64,000 bases of DNA from Ricinus communis (GCF_019578655.1 NC_063264.1:16604429-16668428), one strand, 5' to 3'. Shown: positions 1 through 12,948, counted from the stretch's first letter. Notes: generated from the sequence alone by a model not told the origin. Translations and numbers: made by a program.

Positions 1-955
1 CAATGAACATGGTTTTTGAACAACTAATCAGATTGCTTATCAACATATATCAGTGCTTAGATCCCTTTGTGCTTCTTTGGTCCTATTTTGAGCAAACATA
101 ATTTCAAGCACACAGACAAATAGAATATTAATTGCTAAATTATTTGCTTAATGAAATGTTTCATTTAAACAATGATAGGTCATGCTTTATTTTTTCTCAT
201 TTCCTTCACGGCTTTGTGTCCTTTGATTATATTTTAAATGAAATTTTCTTTTATTTTTGTGGTTAGGTAGGATTGGAATAGATGGAACTCAAACTTTACT
301 TTTTTTTTTTCTTGGTTTTAAAATTGAAATATACACTTAATATCATGCATGTAAATTGCTATCAAGATAAAACTTTTTGTATAAATTTAATTTAATTTAA
401 ATTTTATAAATTTTTATTGAATAAACACATAGAAAGGTAAAACAACCTAAAATTTTACTTGAATAAAATTTAGAAAATTTAAATTAAATTTATATAAAAA
501 ATCTAATATGTACTTTCTAGGTAAGCTACATACTAAAACATTTTCATATAAATTGCTAAAAGAAAAAGAAACACTATATGTAAAGTTAATCTAAATTTTT
601 TATAAATTTTTATTGAATAATCAGCTAATTATCCGAAATGGATGCAAGAACTAAATATAAGAATTTGGCGGTAATATAAAAAAAAGAGTTACTTTTCTAA
701 TTAAACAATAATTTACTGCTGCTTGAATCAAAATTGATCAGAAAATAATGGAAAAACAATTGCCAGGTTCTAGAATTTGATTTCATTGGAGTCGATAAGC
801 CAAGGTAATTCTTGATTCAATCAATGTAGGATAGAAAGTGCTCCCTACTACTGGTGGAATCAGACTAGTTGCCCATAATCGCCTGAAAGACTAAAATCTA
901 TTGTGATATAGTCGACCCCTTCATCTTAGAGACTTCATATGTCCAATGATATTTT
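1..955. repeat. Left copy of ~0.93 kb direct repeat
   Basis: This stretch matches 16634-17566 almost base for base in the same orientation, with scattered substitutions and a few short indels (by eye above 90% identity). The match begins at the first base of the window, so the repeat may extend to the left. It stops near 955, where the two copies diverge. No coding sequence is seen in it. It is AT-rich with runs of A and T. The two copies bracket all the gene fragments between 2.5 and 16.0 kb. Confidence 0.9.
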
Positions 956-1131
956 TATTATCCTAATTGATGGATAAAATATTTTTTTTATGTTAAATAT
1001 AAATTTTCTAGTTAGAATGTGACAATAACACTATCTAATTTTCTTTTTAATTTTTATTTGCAATTTTATTAAAATTGTATTTCATTTTTTAATAAATTGG
1101 GCGAAATCATTTTCTCATTGATTAATATAGA

Positions 1132-1962
1132 AATGCTGGTAGGAAATCATCATCTTAGCAACCACACACCCCAATAACTAATGAATTATGATCCATATGG
1201 AATGCAAGAAAACACCCTCCAATCAAGATGATTCCAAAACCCAAGGATCTCCTCAAGTGAAGTTAGAAAAAACTAGTTCCAACAATGAAACTAGCACTTG
1301 AATTCAACTCCAAACGCCACAAACCAAGTATGATTTGATAAGTTATGAATCAAACACAAGATTTTGGTTAGAGAACGCCACAAACTAAAAATAGTTTGAT
1401 AAGTTCAAAGTTCATGCAAGAACTTAAGCAAAAACACTCACAAAGAGCAAATAAAGATTATCATTCAAAATTCTATATTTATAAATGAATTTGGCTTTGA
1501 TATTTATAGCCAAAACAAGACAAAGAAAACCTAAATGGATGTCTTTTGAACTTTCCCACGTTTTCCCCTTTAATTCCCCTTAAAACTCATTAAAATGGCT
1601 ATTTTTTTTACATTGATAGCACTCATTTTGTAACTCCCAAATGACAACTAAACATGTGCACTCATTTGTAACTCCACACAACACACATATAACTCACACC
1701 TAATAAAATAATCCTTAATTAAATAAAAATAAACTAAAATAATTACTTAAGCTAAAACCCAAAAGATAAGAACCCATATAAATATGAATTAAGCCCAAAG
1801 GCCTAATCATAGCCAAATGGCTTTTATTCTTCAAAATGGACTGAATGCTTCATTATAAGGTTGGACTCTTGTTTTCATAGATGAGTTGCATTTCCATTTT
1901 GGACCTTTTGGTGCATGCCTTTGCAATGGAATCTCATGGCAGCCTTGATTCATATCAAATGC
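1132..1962 (-). mobile_element. Solo LTR of a Ty3/Gypsy element with 5-bp target duplication
   Basis: The LTR spans 1137-1957 (821 bp), begins TGGTAGG and ends ATATCA, giving the TG...CA ends of an LTR. It is flanked by perfect AATGC duplications at 1132-1136 and 1958-1962. On the minus strand it starts TGATATGAATC, exactly as the LTR of the Gypsy element at 62779-63564 does, and the two share phrases such as gataagt...caaagttcaagcaag. No internal region is present, so it most likely arose by recombination between two LTRs. Orientation is taken from the related element. Confidence 0.8.
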
Positions 1963-2590
1963 TAAGCTAAAAATCTTTCACTTTAAATTAAAACTTTGAA
2001 ATTACTTATAAAATAAAAATGTATTAAACTTCAACGGTAATAAAAAAAAGAGGATATTTTTTGAATTTTGAGGAAGAGGAAAATGTAGCTAATTAGGAAA
2101 TTTTTTACCGTTCATGAGTAATACTAAGGGTCCATTCTCATAAGAGCATCTGAAACGTTCTTTTCCCTACATTCTTTTCCTTTCACCCAGCTGTGAAACC
2201 CACAATGAATCCTGCGATTCTCCTAGGGCTGAAGTCCTCAATTTCAGTTTTAAGCAAAATGCCTCTCTTTTGTTCCTTGTTCCTGTGATGGTACCTATTC
2301 TTCTGTAGATTTAGTTTCATTATTGTTACTTTCTTGTTTAAACCGAGAAAATGGGTTTATTCTCAAGCATTTAACATAAATCTATTGCATACCGCAACAG
2401 TCATAGAAAGAAGAAAAGAAAACAATAACTCTGGACTTTCTAAATCTAGCATGTCATTTCATATTTCTTAGTTCTTATTCTTCAAATGGGTTTAATGAAG
2501 TTTTCGTGTGTGATCAGTTTCTTTAATTTCTTGCATCTTTTAATCTTGGAATGGGATGTGGACAACTTTCAGTGAAAACCATCCTCATGT
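1963..2590. other. Intergenic / intron-like, no gene seen
   Basis: AT-rich sequence between the solo LTR and the first recognisable exon of the PDS5-like fragment. The part from about 2391 to 2525 recurs at 5275-5360 and, more diverged, at 6185-6440. No open frame with a recognisable product is present. Confidence 0.6.
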
Positions 2591-5500
2591 TGTTTTTCTG
2601 TTTATGGGGTACATTATGATCATGGTCTTGGAGGAAGTTGAAGAGGTATCACCAGAGCTTCTGTCTCCTATCTTGGGCAGTTTAAGAAAGGGGAACCAAG
2701 TGATTTCTATTCGTTTTCCTTGTAAAGTCATATATTGATTTGATGATCAGATAACTTACTTTCTTTTTCTCCACCACCAGAGTGTTCTGCCTATTACATG
2801 GAAGCTGGGTGAAAGAGTGATTGAAAATTGTGTTTCAATGCTTGTACCCTACATGCGTTAAACAATGCAATATATGGGCTTTCCTTTAGATGATTATGGT
2901 AAACCTGTTGCCTATTTATGTGCGCAAAATCGTGGGACTCTAGATCACAATAAAGTAAATTCTTTTCAAGGTACCAGTGTTGAGAAACATCTGGTATGCT
3001 TCTTGTAATGGTTGCATAATTATGTCTCTTATGATTGATACTTGTGACTTAAGTTAAATTCTTTTTAAATGATCCTGCAATGGGTTGAAAAGTTTTTGGA
3101 TGTTTCATGTGTCATTTAATCTCTTGGGATAAGGAGAGCAGTTGCAATCAAGGGATTTGTAATTCATCTTCAGTCAACCAATCTCTCAAGTCTGGACATG
3201 TTTGTTCTCAACAATGGAGAGGTAGAAAAGTCCGAGAAGGAAAATCTAGGATGAAAAAGGTAACAACTCTTCATCATGGTGTGATGTAGTCTTGCACTGA
3301 TTGGAAAATTTTGTCAGCATTCAAAGTCTCCGTATGGGATGTGAAGGTAGTGAACACAAGTAGACACTAATATTCACATGTGTTTGTTCTTCTACAATCT
3401 GACAATATTAGAATACAAAAGCTTATGGGATTGATATTTCTTGCTTATTGGCTTAATAATTACTGAGACATATTGTAAGGGCTACAGGGCTAACTAAATC
3501 AATGTTTTGGTGAAGATTTAGAATTTGGTGGTTTTCTTACAAGAAATCTATATACGGACAGTCAGCATTGAAGCTTGATATATCAAGCTGTTTAGTAATA
3601 ATCAACAGTTGTTAGAAGTGTTCACTTTCTTTTTTTACAATTCAGGCTTGTTTAGCTCCGGATGATGGTAAACTTTTTGTTGAGAATTTGATTGGTTCCG
3701 GAATCAAAGTCTGGTGTGCAGAAGAACATGCGTAAGTATTCCATACATCCTTTAATATTAGTATGTATATTTCCTTTATGTTGTATTTTTCCTCGCAGGC
3801 TTTTTTATTTGTGGCTTTTTATAACGAGATAGTAGATGTCATTTCTGCCTACGGCCATGCTTGATTCTCTTTGTAATTTCCTTTCTTTATAGCAACAATC
3901 ATCATCTGATTATGTTTGAGATTTCATATTTAGAGAGTTTTAGATATCTGGCTTAAGTAACTATTCCGGGAGGGTTAAGACGCCTATATGCATGCAAATT
4001 GGAGAGTTAAGGTTTGGACAGTTTTAAAGTAGATATTTGGTAACTCTTTCATGTGGAGTTGCATTTGTAAGGTGGAGGTAATTTAAGAGTAGTTTTCACC
4101 TTTCTGTATTAAGATTTCTTTTGTAGCCAGTTCTTAATAAGAGGTGTTAGAGGGTTTAGGATAACACATTGTACTTTCCCCCAAAATACAATAGTTTCTG
4201 CAGTCTTGTTTACAGTTTTAACTGCAAGACTCTGACAATATCTGATCATGTTCCTTTTAGAAGTAAGCCCTTAATAATGATGCATTTGCATCTGAATAGA
4301 AGTGATGTCTGATTAGTGGCTGCTCGTACCTATATAAAGGACGAATTCCAACTCTGTATTATTGTTGAGACTATCAGATGGATTGACTTCACTAGAACTT
4401 GAGCTACTGCTTCTCTCTTAAGTCAGTAAATGCATTGTGCGTCATGCGTGGATGTTCATATATGCTAGCATTTGCATGCACGTGCATCCATTTATGCTGC
4501 TTTTTTTCCTGACATTGCATAGAGTTTTCTTATCTGCACTTTTTCATTTAAGGTTTTAATTTCCCTCTTCTTTTGTTGTGTACAACTTATTTGCAGGTCC
4601 TATGAAGGTGATATAGTTTCTTATGATCCTATAGAGAAGAAACATAAGGTGAGAATCATAAAGGTTCCGTCGTGCCTTTTTCTTCTCTCTAGATAATGCG
4701 ATCACAGGCACAAGTACTTTTGGCATTTTACTAAACATATGCCTCTGTCAAGTTTGATACGCCAATGGTGATGAAAAACTGCTGCTTCTCAAGAAAGAAC
4801 AGTGGGAGTTTATTGGTGATGAAAGTGGTGCAAGTGGGGTGAGTTGGCTGACTGCATACTTTTCAACTCGCATATGGATTAAAGTCTAGAATGTGATTGA
4901 TTTCTAGTTTTAATGACAGGAAAAACTAGCTAATTCTCCAAATCTTGATGCTTATTGTGAAATGTAAGTGCTTCTTTACCCACTAGATCTTTTATCTTCT
5001 TTCTAGTTTAATGGTATTATTTGTTAGTTGTGCAAACTATAGCTAATATATTGGTTTTTTGATTTTGCCAGGCACCAGCACAAGAAACCAAAAATGAATT
5101 CCAATTTTCCAGTAGAGGAAACTATGTAAGATACTAAACTGCAAACTGATACTTGTGTTTTATACTATGGCTTTTTACTGCTATGGAGCTCTAAATGCCA
5201 ATGTATTTAATAGCAGAAGAGAAGGAATCTCAAAAACGACACTTGATATCAAGATTTCTGGCAAGAACAACTCAGAAATCTAGCATGTTGTTTCATATTT
5301 CTTAGCTCTTATTCTTCAAATGGGTTTAATGAAGTTTTCGTGTGCGGTCAGTTTCTTTAATTTTCGATGTCTATTGGCCAAATAAAAAAATTGTTTACTT
5401 TTCCAATTGTTAGAGCTTCATTTGTTATTCTTGAAAAAAAAAACAGGTGAATGCCTGTTTTGTTGGGGTTTTATGCTAAAGAAAAATGATACTTCCACTA

Positions 5501-5822
5501 GTAGAATTTTTGAATTTTTGAAAATGTAATCCTTTGATTCAAGTAGAGCAAAAAAGCCCAACTGTCAGGTTGTCTCCATATTTCATCCGCTGCAACATAG
5601 GAGTGGAAATCCTCAATTTCAGTAGTAATCACAATACCCTGTCCTCTGTTCTTTTTCTTGATCATTTCAATTAAAAGCGCTTGTTTCTTTGATGCTACCT
5701 GATTTCTGATAATTGTGTTAATGGACATGAAAATATGGTTCTTTGGTTTGATTTTGTGTTGATACCCATTTTGTTTGTTCTAATTTGCAGAAGTTGGTTC
5801 GGGGACTTCATAAACCATAGCA
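2591..5822 (+). pseudogene. PDS5-like sister-chromatid cohesion cofactor, internal fragment
   Basis: Several short exons with usable GT-AG borders match plant PDS5 proteins. About 2604-2698 gives IMVLEEVEEVSPELLSPIL. About 2781-2955 gives VLPITWKLGERVIENC (HEAT-repeat part) with an in-frame stop after VPYMR. 3645-3732 gives APDDGKLFVENLIGSGIKVW, and 4597-4648 gives SYEGDIVSYDPIEKKHK. About 4763-4838 gives ANGDEKLLLLKKEQWEFIG; these last three form the Tudor-like domain. 4919-4963 and 5072-5125 follow. PDS5 binds cohesin and regulates sister-chromatid cohesion. The N-terminal HEAT array and the C-terminus are absent, there is a stop in the second exon, and no promoter is evident. Introns are retained, so this is a DNA-level fragment, not a retrocopy. 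Confidence 0.75.
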
Positions 5823-8800
5823 GGTTGCTTATGATAATACTCAGTTCTTGTAATTTTTGCTTCTGTGTTTCTGTTTCCTATACTCTTTAATAGTATTACT
5901 ACGTACACTTGGGTAAAAGTTCATTTGGTCAGTATGAAAATATTTTACAGGAGTAGAAATTATACTTTTCTTGGATTACTATATTTTGTATTTTCAGTAA
6001 GCATATAGGGATGCTAATCTTCATTCTTTATTAGTGAAAGCCATAATATAGCTGCCAAATAATGATTGGTCTCAAGAGAAGAAGAAAACAAGAATTTATT
6101 TTAAAAATGGGAAATTAATGAGAACTATTCAAGATAAATATATATTTTTAACATTTTCTCTCTACATATTTAACACAAGCCTGTTGCATACTGTAGCAGT
6201 ACTAGAAACAAGGGAAGAAAAAACAACTCTTGACTTCTAAATATTGAGCAACATCCCAAAAAGTAGCATGTTATTTGATAGTTTTTAGTGCCTTTTCTTT
6301 AATGGGTTTTGGTTATTTTGTTGTTTTATTGAAGTTTTGATAGTTTTTGTTGTTCTACTATTTTGACTCTCTGTTGGCAAGATAAAAAGATATTTTCTCT
6401 TTTGTTTTACTTTTCCAATTGCTAGAGTTTTTCGTGTATTATTCTTGACAATAAAACAGGAGACTACCTTGTTTGGTTGGGGTTTTATGCCAAGAAAAAT
6501 GGTTCTCCCTTTCTTAAGCAGTACTACTTGTTGCTTCAATTTCATGAAAAATAAATTGAAAAAAGAATTGTTCAAAAGGCGATATGATAAGCTGATGAAG
6601 CTGGAAGAGGCAAATACAACATGCTAATGCACTCCAACGGTGTCGTTTCTAATTTAACAATGACGACTCTAACCGCTTTCTTGCATCTCTAATTCCTTCT
6701 CATGGTACCATTTTCCTCGGTACTAAGAATCATAATTTAAATTTTAATATTTAATTTTCTTTCTTTATTTTCAAACTAAATATATTTACTTCCATAGGTA
6801 AAACTATGCGGCGATCTCGACATAAAAAAGAAGTGTTATTTAATCACACAACACATACCTATGGTGAGACCGAAAATTATCTTTTATTATTAGTCTGTCA
6901 ATTCAATTGTGTATTAAAATTTGTTTGATTTTCTTTAAATTTTAGTTTTAATATTTCAGATTTTCAGTTTCTTTTCTAGAGGAAGCATTTATTTAATCAA
7001 ATATTAGAAATGGAAGACGAGGTTTCAGGTTGGACTTTTATTTGTTTATTTATTTTTTAACTGATTTTTATTTACCATTGTGTTTGAATATATGTGTGCA
7101 TGTATATTTTTAAAATGATAAGTATTATAGTTTCATTTTCCTCATAAGTTGTCGAAATGTTATATCAATTGCTCGTTGCCTACTTTTGTCATTAAATAAA
7201 TAAAACTTGTGATGATTGAGATGTAAATGTTAGTAAATAGTATCTTTTGCACGTTTTGTTTCTATGAAAACAATGTGTGATTTTAACATTATTTCTTCTT
7301 TGTCTCTCTAATTAAAGTTCTGATACTGAACTTGCACATATTTGAATTTCTAAAATGATATTAATATGGTACCAATTATAAATGGCAACTGCTTAAATTT
7401 AATGTTTATCACAATACAGAAAACAGAAACCATATATTTTCTTGCCAACGCATGAGACTTGTGCGTTTTTATGCTAATAGGTTTGCTAGAATGAGATTTT
7501 ACTGGAATTTGGATGTTGGATGCAAATTATACATAATGTAACTAAATATGTTGATATAATAATTATATTAAGCAACAGTTAGATCTCTTTGTTTTTAATA
7601 GTTGTTGCTTAAAACAATGACTAATTTGATTCTTGATATCAATACTTTCATGGTTCTACTTGTATTATATCTTGAACTTTCATCTGAAATGCTCTGCGAT
7701 ACAAACTAGGAGAGAGTAGCTTAATTTTCACTGGTTGTAAGGCTACTACCCCTCGTAATTTTTTCATGTATACCAGTAAGATTCAAACATGCAACTTGCA
7801 TGAATGCTGTTTTTGGCCAATTGTTCTTTTCTTCCATATCATCGATTGCTTCTCGGTTATCTATATGTCCTTTGGGAGATGTAGTTATATTATAAAAGCA
7901 AAACAAATACTAGTAAATTAATCTTCTTGTCAAATTTATAGTGCAGATCATATTACACGTTTCATGGAATATACATAAATTCAGCAAAATAAATATTTAG
8001 CTTTTTATTGTGCTTTCATTCGTACAAAGCTATGTCTGTCATATGACTAATAGAAGTTTCTATTGTTATCTTGGTCATTTATTGATAGAAAAACTGCATG
8101 TTTTATTTTTATCATATTGTTTATGTCAGGGTCTTCTGTAATAACTTTGACATTTTACAACAAGTAAGCATGAGTGATTCTTTACTCAGAGGATTGAACC
8201 TTTGGGCTTTCATTCTTTTTATTATACTTAGAAATTACTTTCCTTCTCTCTGTTTTACTCGAGGAACATATGGAAGTAAGCAATGAATTTCTATATGAAG
8301 AGTTGACACTTGCCACCGTTGTTAAATATTATTGCTACGCAATGATGCAGTTTAGGAATAATATTTTTTAATGCATTCTTGTCATGGCTGTGATGATTTC
8401 TCCTTTTTTACTCTGATTCAAATGGAAATTTTGAATGAGTAGACGAGTAGATGAGGTTGTAACTATTCATAACTTTGGGGACACACTAAAACTTTTGTGA
8501 CTGGTTTATCAATTTTCACTTAGCTGCATGATTCCATTCTAGATGTGAGAAGGAAAAGAAAGCTGGAGTGCTGAGTATTCTTCATTCAAACCACTTGCGA
8601 CTAAATTTGAACAGTCTAGCCATCTGACTGAGAGGTATGATTTCCCCTTTTCTTGATATTTTCCTTCTCCTGCATCAGGTAGGCAGTGAGTTTCAGATTT
8701 AGGAGAACTGTGTGGATTTATTGTGAAAAAGAATTTGTCTTTTAAAACATGTATTTTAACGAAAAATGCACTAAATTCAGTACCGTAAGACTATGATAAC

Positions 8801-9089
8801 TTGCTCTTAACTTCTTATGTTAAGACTGATTTCTAGGTTGTGTCACTTATAGATTCTTATGTTGAATGAACATAGCAATATAATACACCCTCCCCTCCAT
8901 GATTTATCCGATTATAACATTTTCTTCTTTTATGATGCACATTGATAAAGTTTATTTGTTATACAATCTGAAACATAGTTCTGCATCTATAAAAAAAATA
9001 GCAAAGCATAATGTTGTTGGTTTTTAACATATCATTTTAGTTATGCATTTACTGATATTTTACTCTTCTTTTTACTTGACATCAAACAG
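5823..9089. other. AT-rich, no recognisable gene
   Basis: No exon of a known family was recognised here. Short open frames occur but are not supported by similarity, codon bias or splice context. The part near 6185-6440 is a diverged copy of the intron segment seen at 2391-2525. The sequence at about 8550-8650 lies just upstream of the FGGY fragment and may contain decayed upstream exons of it, but I cannot align them with confidence. Confidence 0.5.
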
Positions 9090-10305
9090 GATGAAGTGTA
9101 GCTTTCCCTGGTCATTCTCTAGGTTTTGGTTTGACTCTTGCAGCTGCGAAGGCAAGAAATTTTATATTGAAGAATTCACATTGATTTCAGATGGTGCTTC
9201 GTTGGGGTTCATTGACCAAGTCGCATTTGGTTAGATGCTAAAATCTTGGCACATAACCTTTATCTAGGCTTGCAAAGTGGATCTATTATTATCAACCTAT
9301 AAACCTATGGGACATTTCTATATTGTTTATTTCAAATATTTGCCTATATGTTTAGGAACTAGGTCCTGAAGCTGGAACTCCTATCAGGACTTCACTGATT
9401 GATGCTTATGCTGGTGGTGTGGGGATTATGGAGAGTGTTCCTCTTTTTTATTATACAAATATATATACGTCTGTCTAAAATTTGAATTTCTTTCAGAAGT
9501 TTTATTCTTTGATTTTCTTCTCTTTTGCACGTCACGTCTCTCAAGCATACACCTAAGTATGCGCCTTTAATAACTATGCTTGATCCTATATTACTTATCC
9601 TTGTCTTTCAAACATTTCATTGTTCGAACTATTGAACAATATTTCGAGGACTATAATGGATGACCTAAATGCTGCATTTGCTGCTTCAACACAAGATGTA
9701 CATGTCTTTCCTGACTTTCATGGAAACAAGTAAACGATTAGTGAAGATAAAGCCTTTTCAGGTTATAGTGCCCAATTTTTTATTATTAATCATTGCGCTT
9801 TTAAATTCTTTATGCTACAGGTCTCCTGTTGCAAATCCAAAGGCAAAGGGAATTATTTGAAGCATGACCCTTTACATTAGTGATAGGCAATTGACTCTTT
9901 CTTACCTTGCTGCCATGTAGGGTATTGCATACGGTACACACCATATTGTCGAGCATTGCAATGCTTATGGTCACAAAGTAAGAAGCATTGCTTTTAATCT
10001 TCACGCATTTATTTTTCTGTAATGACATGTTTTATATTATGTTTAAATATATAACTGCATCTCATACTTTCAGTTGATTTGTACTATCACGAGATTGCTT
10101 TATAATGTAGTTGTTTATATTTTCAGCTATGTGTTTCTTAGTCAGTGGAATGATGGCTATACCTCCAGATGTAATTTGTTTTATCACTTCCTGTTCTTTC
10201 TTGTATATCTTCTTCCCTTGCAAGGGACATGCTACTTGCATGCTGTGGCCTTTCAAGAAACTGTGTTTGTTCAAGAACATGCAGATATTATTGGTACTTA
10301 TCTTC
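9090..10305 (+). pseudogene. FGGY-family carbohydrate kinase (ribulokinase-like), C-terminal fragment
   Basis: Consecutive exon-sized stretches match the C-terminal half of plant FGGY carbohydrate kinases. About 9097-9150 reads VAFPGHSLGFGLTLAAAK. 9357-9440 reads GPEAGTPIRTSLIDAYAGG, the conserved nucleotide-binding region. 9658-9730 reads DDLNAAFAASTQDVHVFPDF, then 9822-9978 reads RSPVANPKAKGII with an in-frame stop and GIAYGTHHIVEHCNAYGHK with another. About 10250-10297 reads VFVQEHADIIG. FGGY kinases phosphorylate sugars such as ribulose in the cytosol. The N-terminal substrate domain and the last part are missing and at least two stop codons interrupt the frame. Assignment to family is firm; the sugar substrate cannot be told. 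Confidence 0.78.
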
Positions 10306-11925
10306 ATAATCTCTTTATACTGTTCATATCTTAAAATTTTTCCAACTGATTTTAAAATTATAGTACATTCTTTTGATCAATGGATAGCCTTTGTAAAGTT
10401 TCATTTCTGCCACTGCAATTTTTTCTCATTATTCTTTTCCCAGTTTGAAGTCTCAATGTTCACTAGTTATTAATTATTGTGAATATACGTTGCTAGGAAA
10501 GTCTTTCAATCTTGAATTGGTGGCTTGAATAGTTCATGAAACCTCAAATTGAACCTTGTATAGTTCATACCAATAAGTTTTTGATGTAGGACGGATTTAG
10601 GAAACCTGTTCTATGTTGATTTCTTGAAAAATAAAGGTTCAGATTGAATTTCATTTCTGATTTAGCAGAAATTTCGATATGAAATAAAGGAATAGAAAAG
10701 AAAAGACAAGAAAATTTCTAAGAGTCAAGACTTAGAAGGTTTAGGAGTCACACATAAAGAAAATTAAAACACACAATTCTAGACCAACAATTTGCAGGAA
10801 ATATTTGTTAATAAACTTGGAAAACTCTTAATAGTAATTATTACAAGCGTAGATATGTATAGACTAAACTAATCCTACCACTACTAAATTAAGATAAACT
10901 TCTAATTCGCACTTAAAATAAAATAAAGACTTTTAAAATAAACTTTAACTATTATTCTAGCAAAACTGGAAATTACAGAAATTCTCCTTGCAAAGCTAGA
11001 AATTACGAAAATACCCTTTGGGTGTTGAAATTATAAAAATTGGAGCAAAACATTAAATCTCGTGATTCTTTGAATTTTATTTTCTTGATATCGGGTTCAT
11101 AGTGAGTTCTGGGACTTAGGAGGTATGCAGTTGGGATTGCAATAAATTTTTCTTTTAGAACATGTATACAATTAAAGAAACATGCACTAAATTCGATTGT
11201 AAGACTATGATAGCTTGCTCGACTACTTTTGAGAATAATAGTTTTTCTATTATTTTTTCGGTGTTGTGTGCATGTTAACGGACTTAATGCTTACTTGTTC
11301 ATGGTAGTGCAGTTGCCTTATTGTACTACCACGTGTATTAGGTCTGTTATTCTCGGTCTTTGTTGCCTTAAAATATCTTTGGTCTCAGTGAGGCCATGAT
11401 GGCCCTGAATGCGGTCGGTCAGGGATGCATGAGCTCTTGTTTCTAAATCTTCAGTTCAATTCATAACGTTTATGACATATAATTAGGTACAAAACAATAA
11501 ATGATTAGGGGAGAGGTTTTAAGCGAGTGCAAAACGTAATGCAGCTTTTCTTGTTCTGTTTTTGCTGGAATTCCTATTAGTCATTGTTTTCTCTTGGTTC
11601 GTCCCATTCTCTCCACCTTCCTCCACCTCTCTAAGAAAAAAAATGAAGAAAACAGATAAAAGGACTTTGAAGGAAGTATTACTTCAATGGCGTTGACCTC
11701 AATTATGCTACAAAATTTTATAGATCAGTTGTGAATAAATAAATCTAAAGGCCCTTGCTTAAGATCGGGGCTTGAAGTTGATGATAGAATTGGGCAACCC
11801 ATGGCAGATTTTACCTCATTGCTCCTTCAAAGTTTTGGTGGTCTATATATTATAGAGAAGAAGTTGCAGAAACTGCCTAAATGAATTCTCACTTGCATTT
11901 TGTTTCTTATGCCATACTTTAGCAT

Positions 11926-12037
11926 TGACTAGGTCTAGTCATTTGGTTGAAGGTTTGACTACATTAATAAACCACCTCTGCATAGCCTTAAACTACATTA
12001 ATTTATTTTTCTGCTCAGCACTGCCTTTACTAGTAAA
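11926..12037. repeat. ~110-bp direct repeat, copy 1 (copy 2 at 13212-13325)
   Basis: Both copies contain tctagtcatttggttgaag, a shared block of cataaaccacct type and cagcactgcctttactagt, in the same order and orientation, 1.28 kb apart, with scattered substitutions. The pair flanks the methylesterase fragment and the TA microsatellite. Confidence 0.75.
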
Positions 12038-12128
12038 AAAAGATACTTCCTCACTTTCTTATAAACTTTGTCTTTACGGAGCATGAAAACGAAACCTAAT
12101 TTGTTTTTATACTTCCTCACTTTCTTAT

Positions 12129-12213
12129 AAACAAAAACAAATTAGGATATTATACTGCCTCTCTCTACCTGTACTAATTTAATTAAATATAATATCCTAA
12201 TTTGTTTTTGTTT
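12129..12213. repeat. Perfect 26-bp inverted repeat (hairpin)
   Basis: 12129-12154 and 12188-12213 are exact reverse complements, with a 33-nt loop. The left arm begins aaacaaaaac and ends gatattata. A partial direct copy of the neighbouring sequence (acttcctcactttcttata) occurs at about 12045 and 12111. It may be the remnant of a small fold-back or MITE-like element; no target duplication was identified. Confidence 0.75.
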
Positions 12214-12484
12214 TGGCATGGAACAGTAACAGTAACATATATGGAGATGATGAAGTGAGAATTCATAAGTCATGATGTGGGTAACAACTCAATAGTTGGT
12301 GATGGCTACCATACATCCCTATATTCTCCTCATCCCCAAACACACGCTTAGAAAGAAAAAAGAAAAAAGCAGTACTCATCATCATTACTGTGAATAAACT
12401 TGTTCTTATGTGTCCCATCAATTAAAAGATGATCATAATAATTCAGTCAAAAGAAATCTGAAACATGTATTTATAAGAATGATC

Positions 12485-12895
12485 AGATTAAGATATATGT
12501 CTATTGGTAGGTAGGGTATGATAGAAATTTACATCTTGAATGTCTTGATCCGTCAAGTAACCAAACTTGAGCATGGTGGCGACCACATATCGCCACTCGA
12601 TTTTCTTTGTGAACTTGTGAGTGGCACGCATTACGCTTAGCCCTCCGACCTTTATGCCGGACCAATATCACCTATAAACACGACCAACATATATATATGT
12701 CTATCCATAAGCCTGCTCCTTTGAGATCAATACATGACACTTTATACCCTGAATTCTCCATGGGGCACGATTTTGTACCGTACCGAGCTTCCTCCAATGA
12801 TTCCATGCACCGGCCGCAGTGTGGTTTTGATCTTCTTCTGCGACTTCTTCATCATCTCTCATGTACTCACGCCTCTCCCATTTATGACCTTTTCT
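12485..12895 (-). pseudogene. Methylesterase (MES, alpha/beta-hydrolase) fragment
   Basis: Read on the minus strand, about 12840-12705 carries a region like the N-terminus of plant MES proteins: VHGIIGGS (normally HG.SHG.W near the oxyanion region) and, after a frame change, MENSGYKVSCIDLKGAG. About 12670-12500 then gives GGLSVMRATHKF and YVVATMLKFGYLTDQDIQD, which matches the segment just after the nucleophile elbow. The GHSAGG elbow itself is degraded (IKVGGLS), so the catalytic Ser is lost. MES proteins hydrolyse methyl esters of hormones such as methyl-IAA; MES17-type similarity is the closest I recognise. Frame shifts, a missing piece between the blocks and no C-terminal half mark it as a pseudogene. 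It is antisense to its neighbours. Confidence 0.65.
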
Positions 12896-12947
12896 TCCCC
12901 ACTTTAATGGAATTCTTCTTTAAAGAGTGAGGGTTACTTTGCATTTA

Positions 12948-12948
<1 letters not shown>

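Larger units (their letters stand above)
10306..12480. other. Non-coding, with duplicated intron pieces
   Basis: No gene recognised. About 11157-11225 repeats the segment 8736-8815 that lies upstream of the FGGY fragment, suggesting a local duplication of FGGY intron DNA. About 11926-12037 is repeated at 13212-13325. A short open stretch near 11755-11880 (reading LEVDDRIGQPMADF) is not assignable to a family. Confidence 0.5.

Noticed and set aside
10111..10473. Open frame of 120 codons with hydrophobic stretches
   Set aside because: It overlaps the last FGGY block in another frame (the VFVQEHADIIG exon is the supported reading). Composition is that of AT-rich intron DNA and there is no similarity.
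12697..12930. 77-codon plus-strand frame
   Set aside because: The minus strand of the same DNA carries recognisable methylesterase sequence, so the plus-strand frame is incidental.
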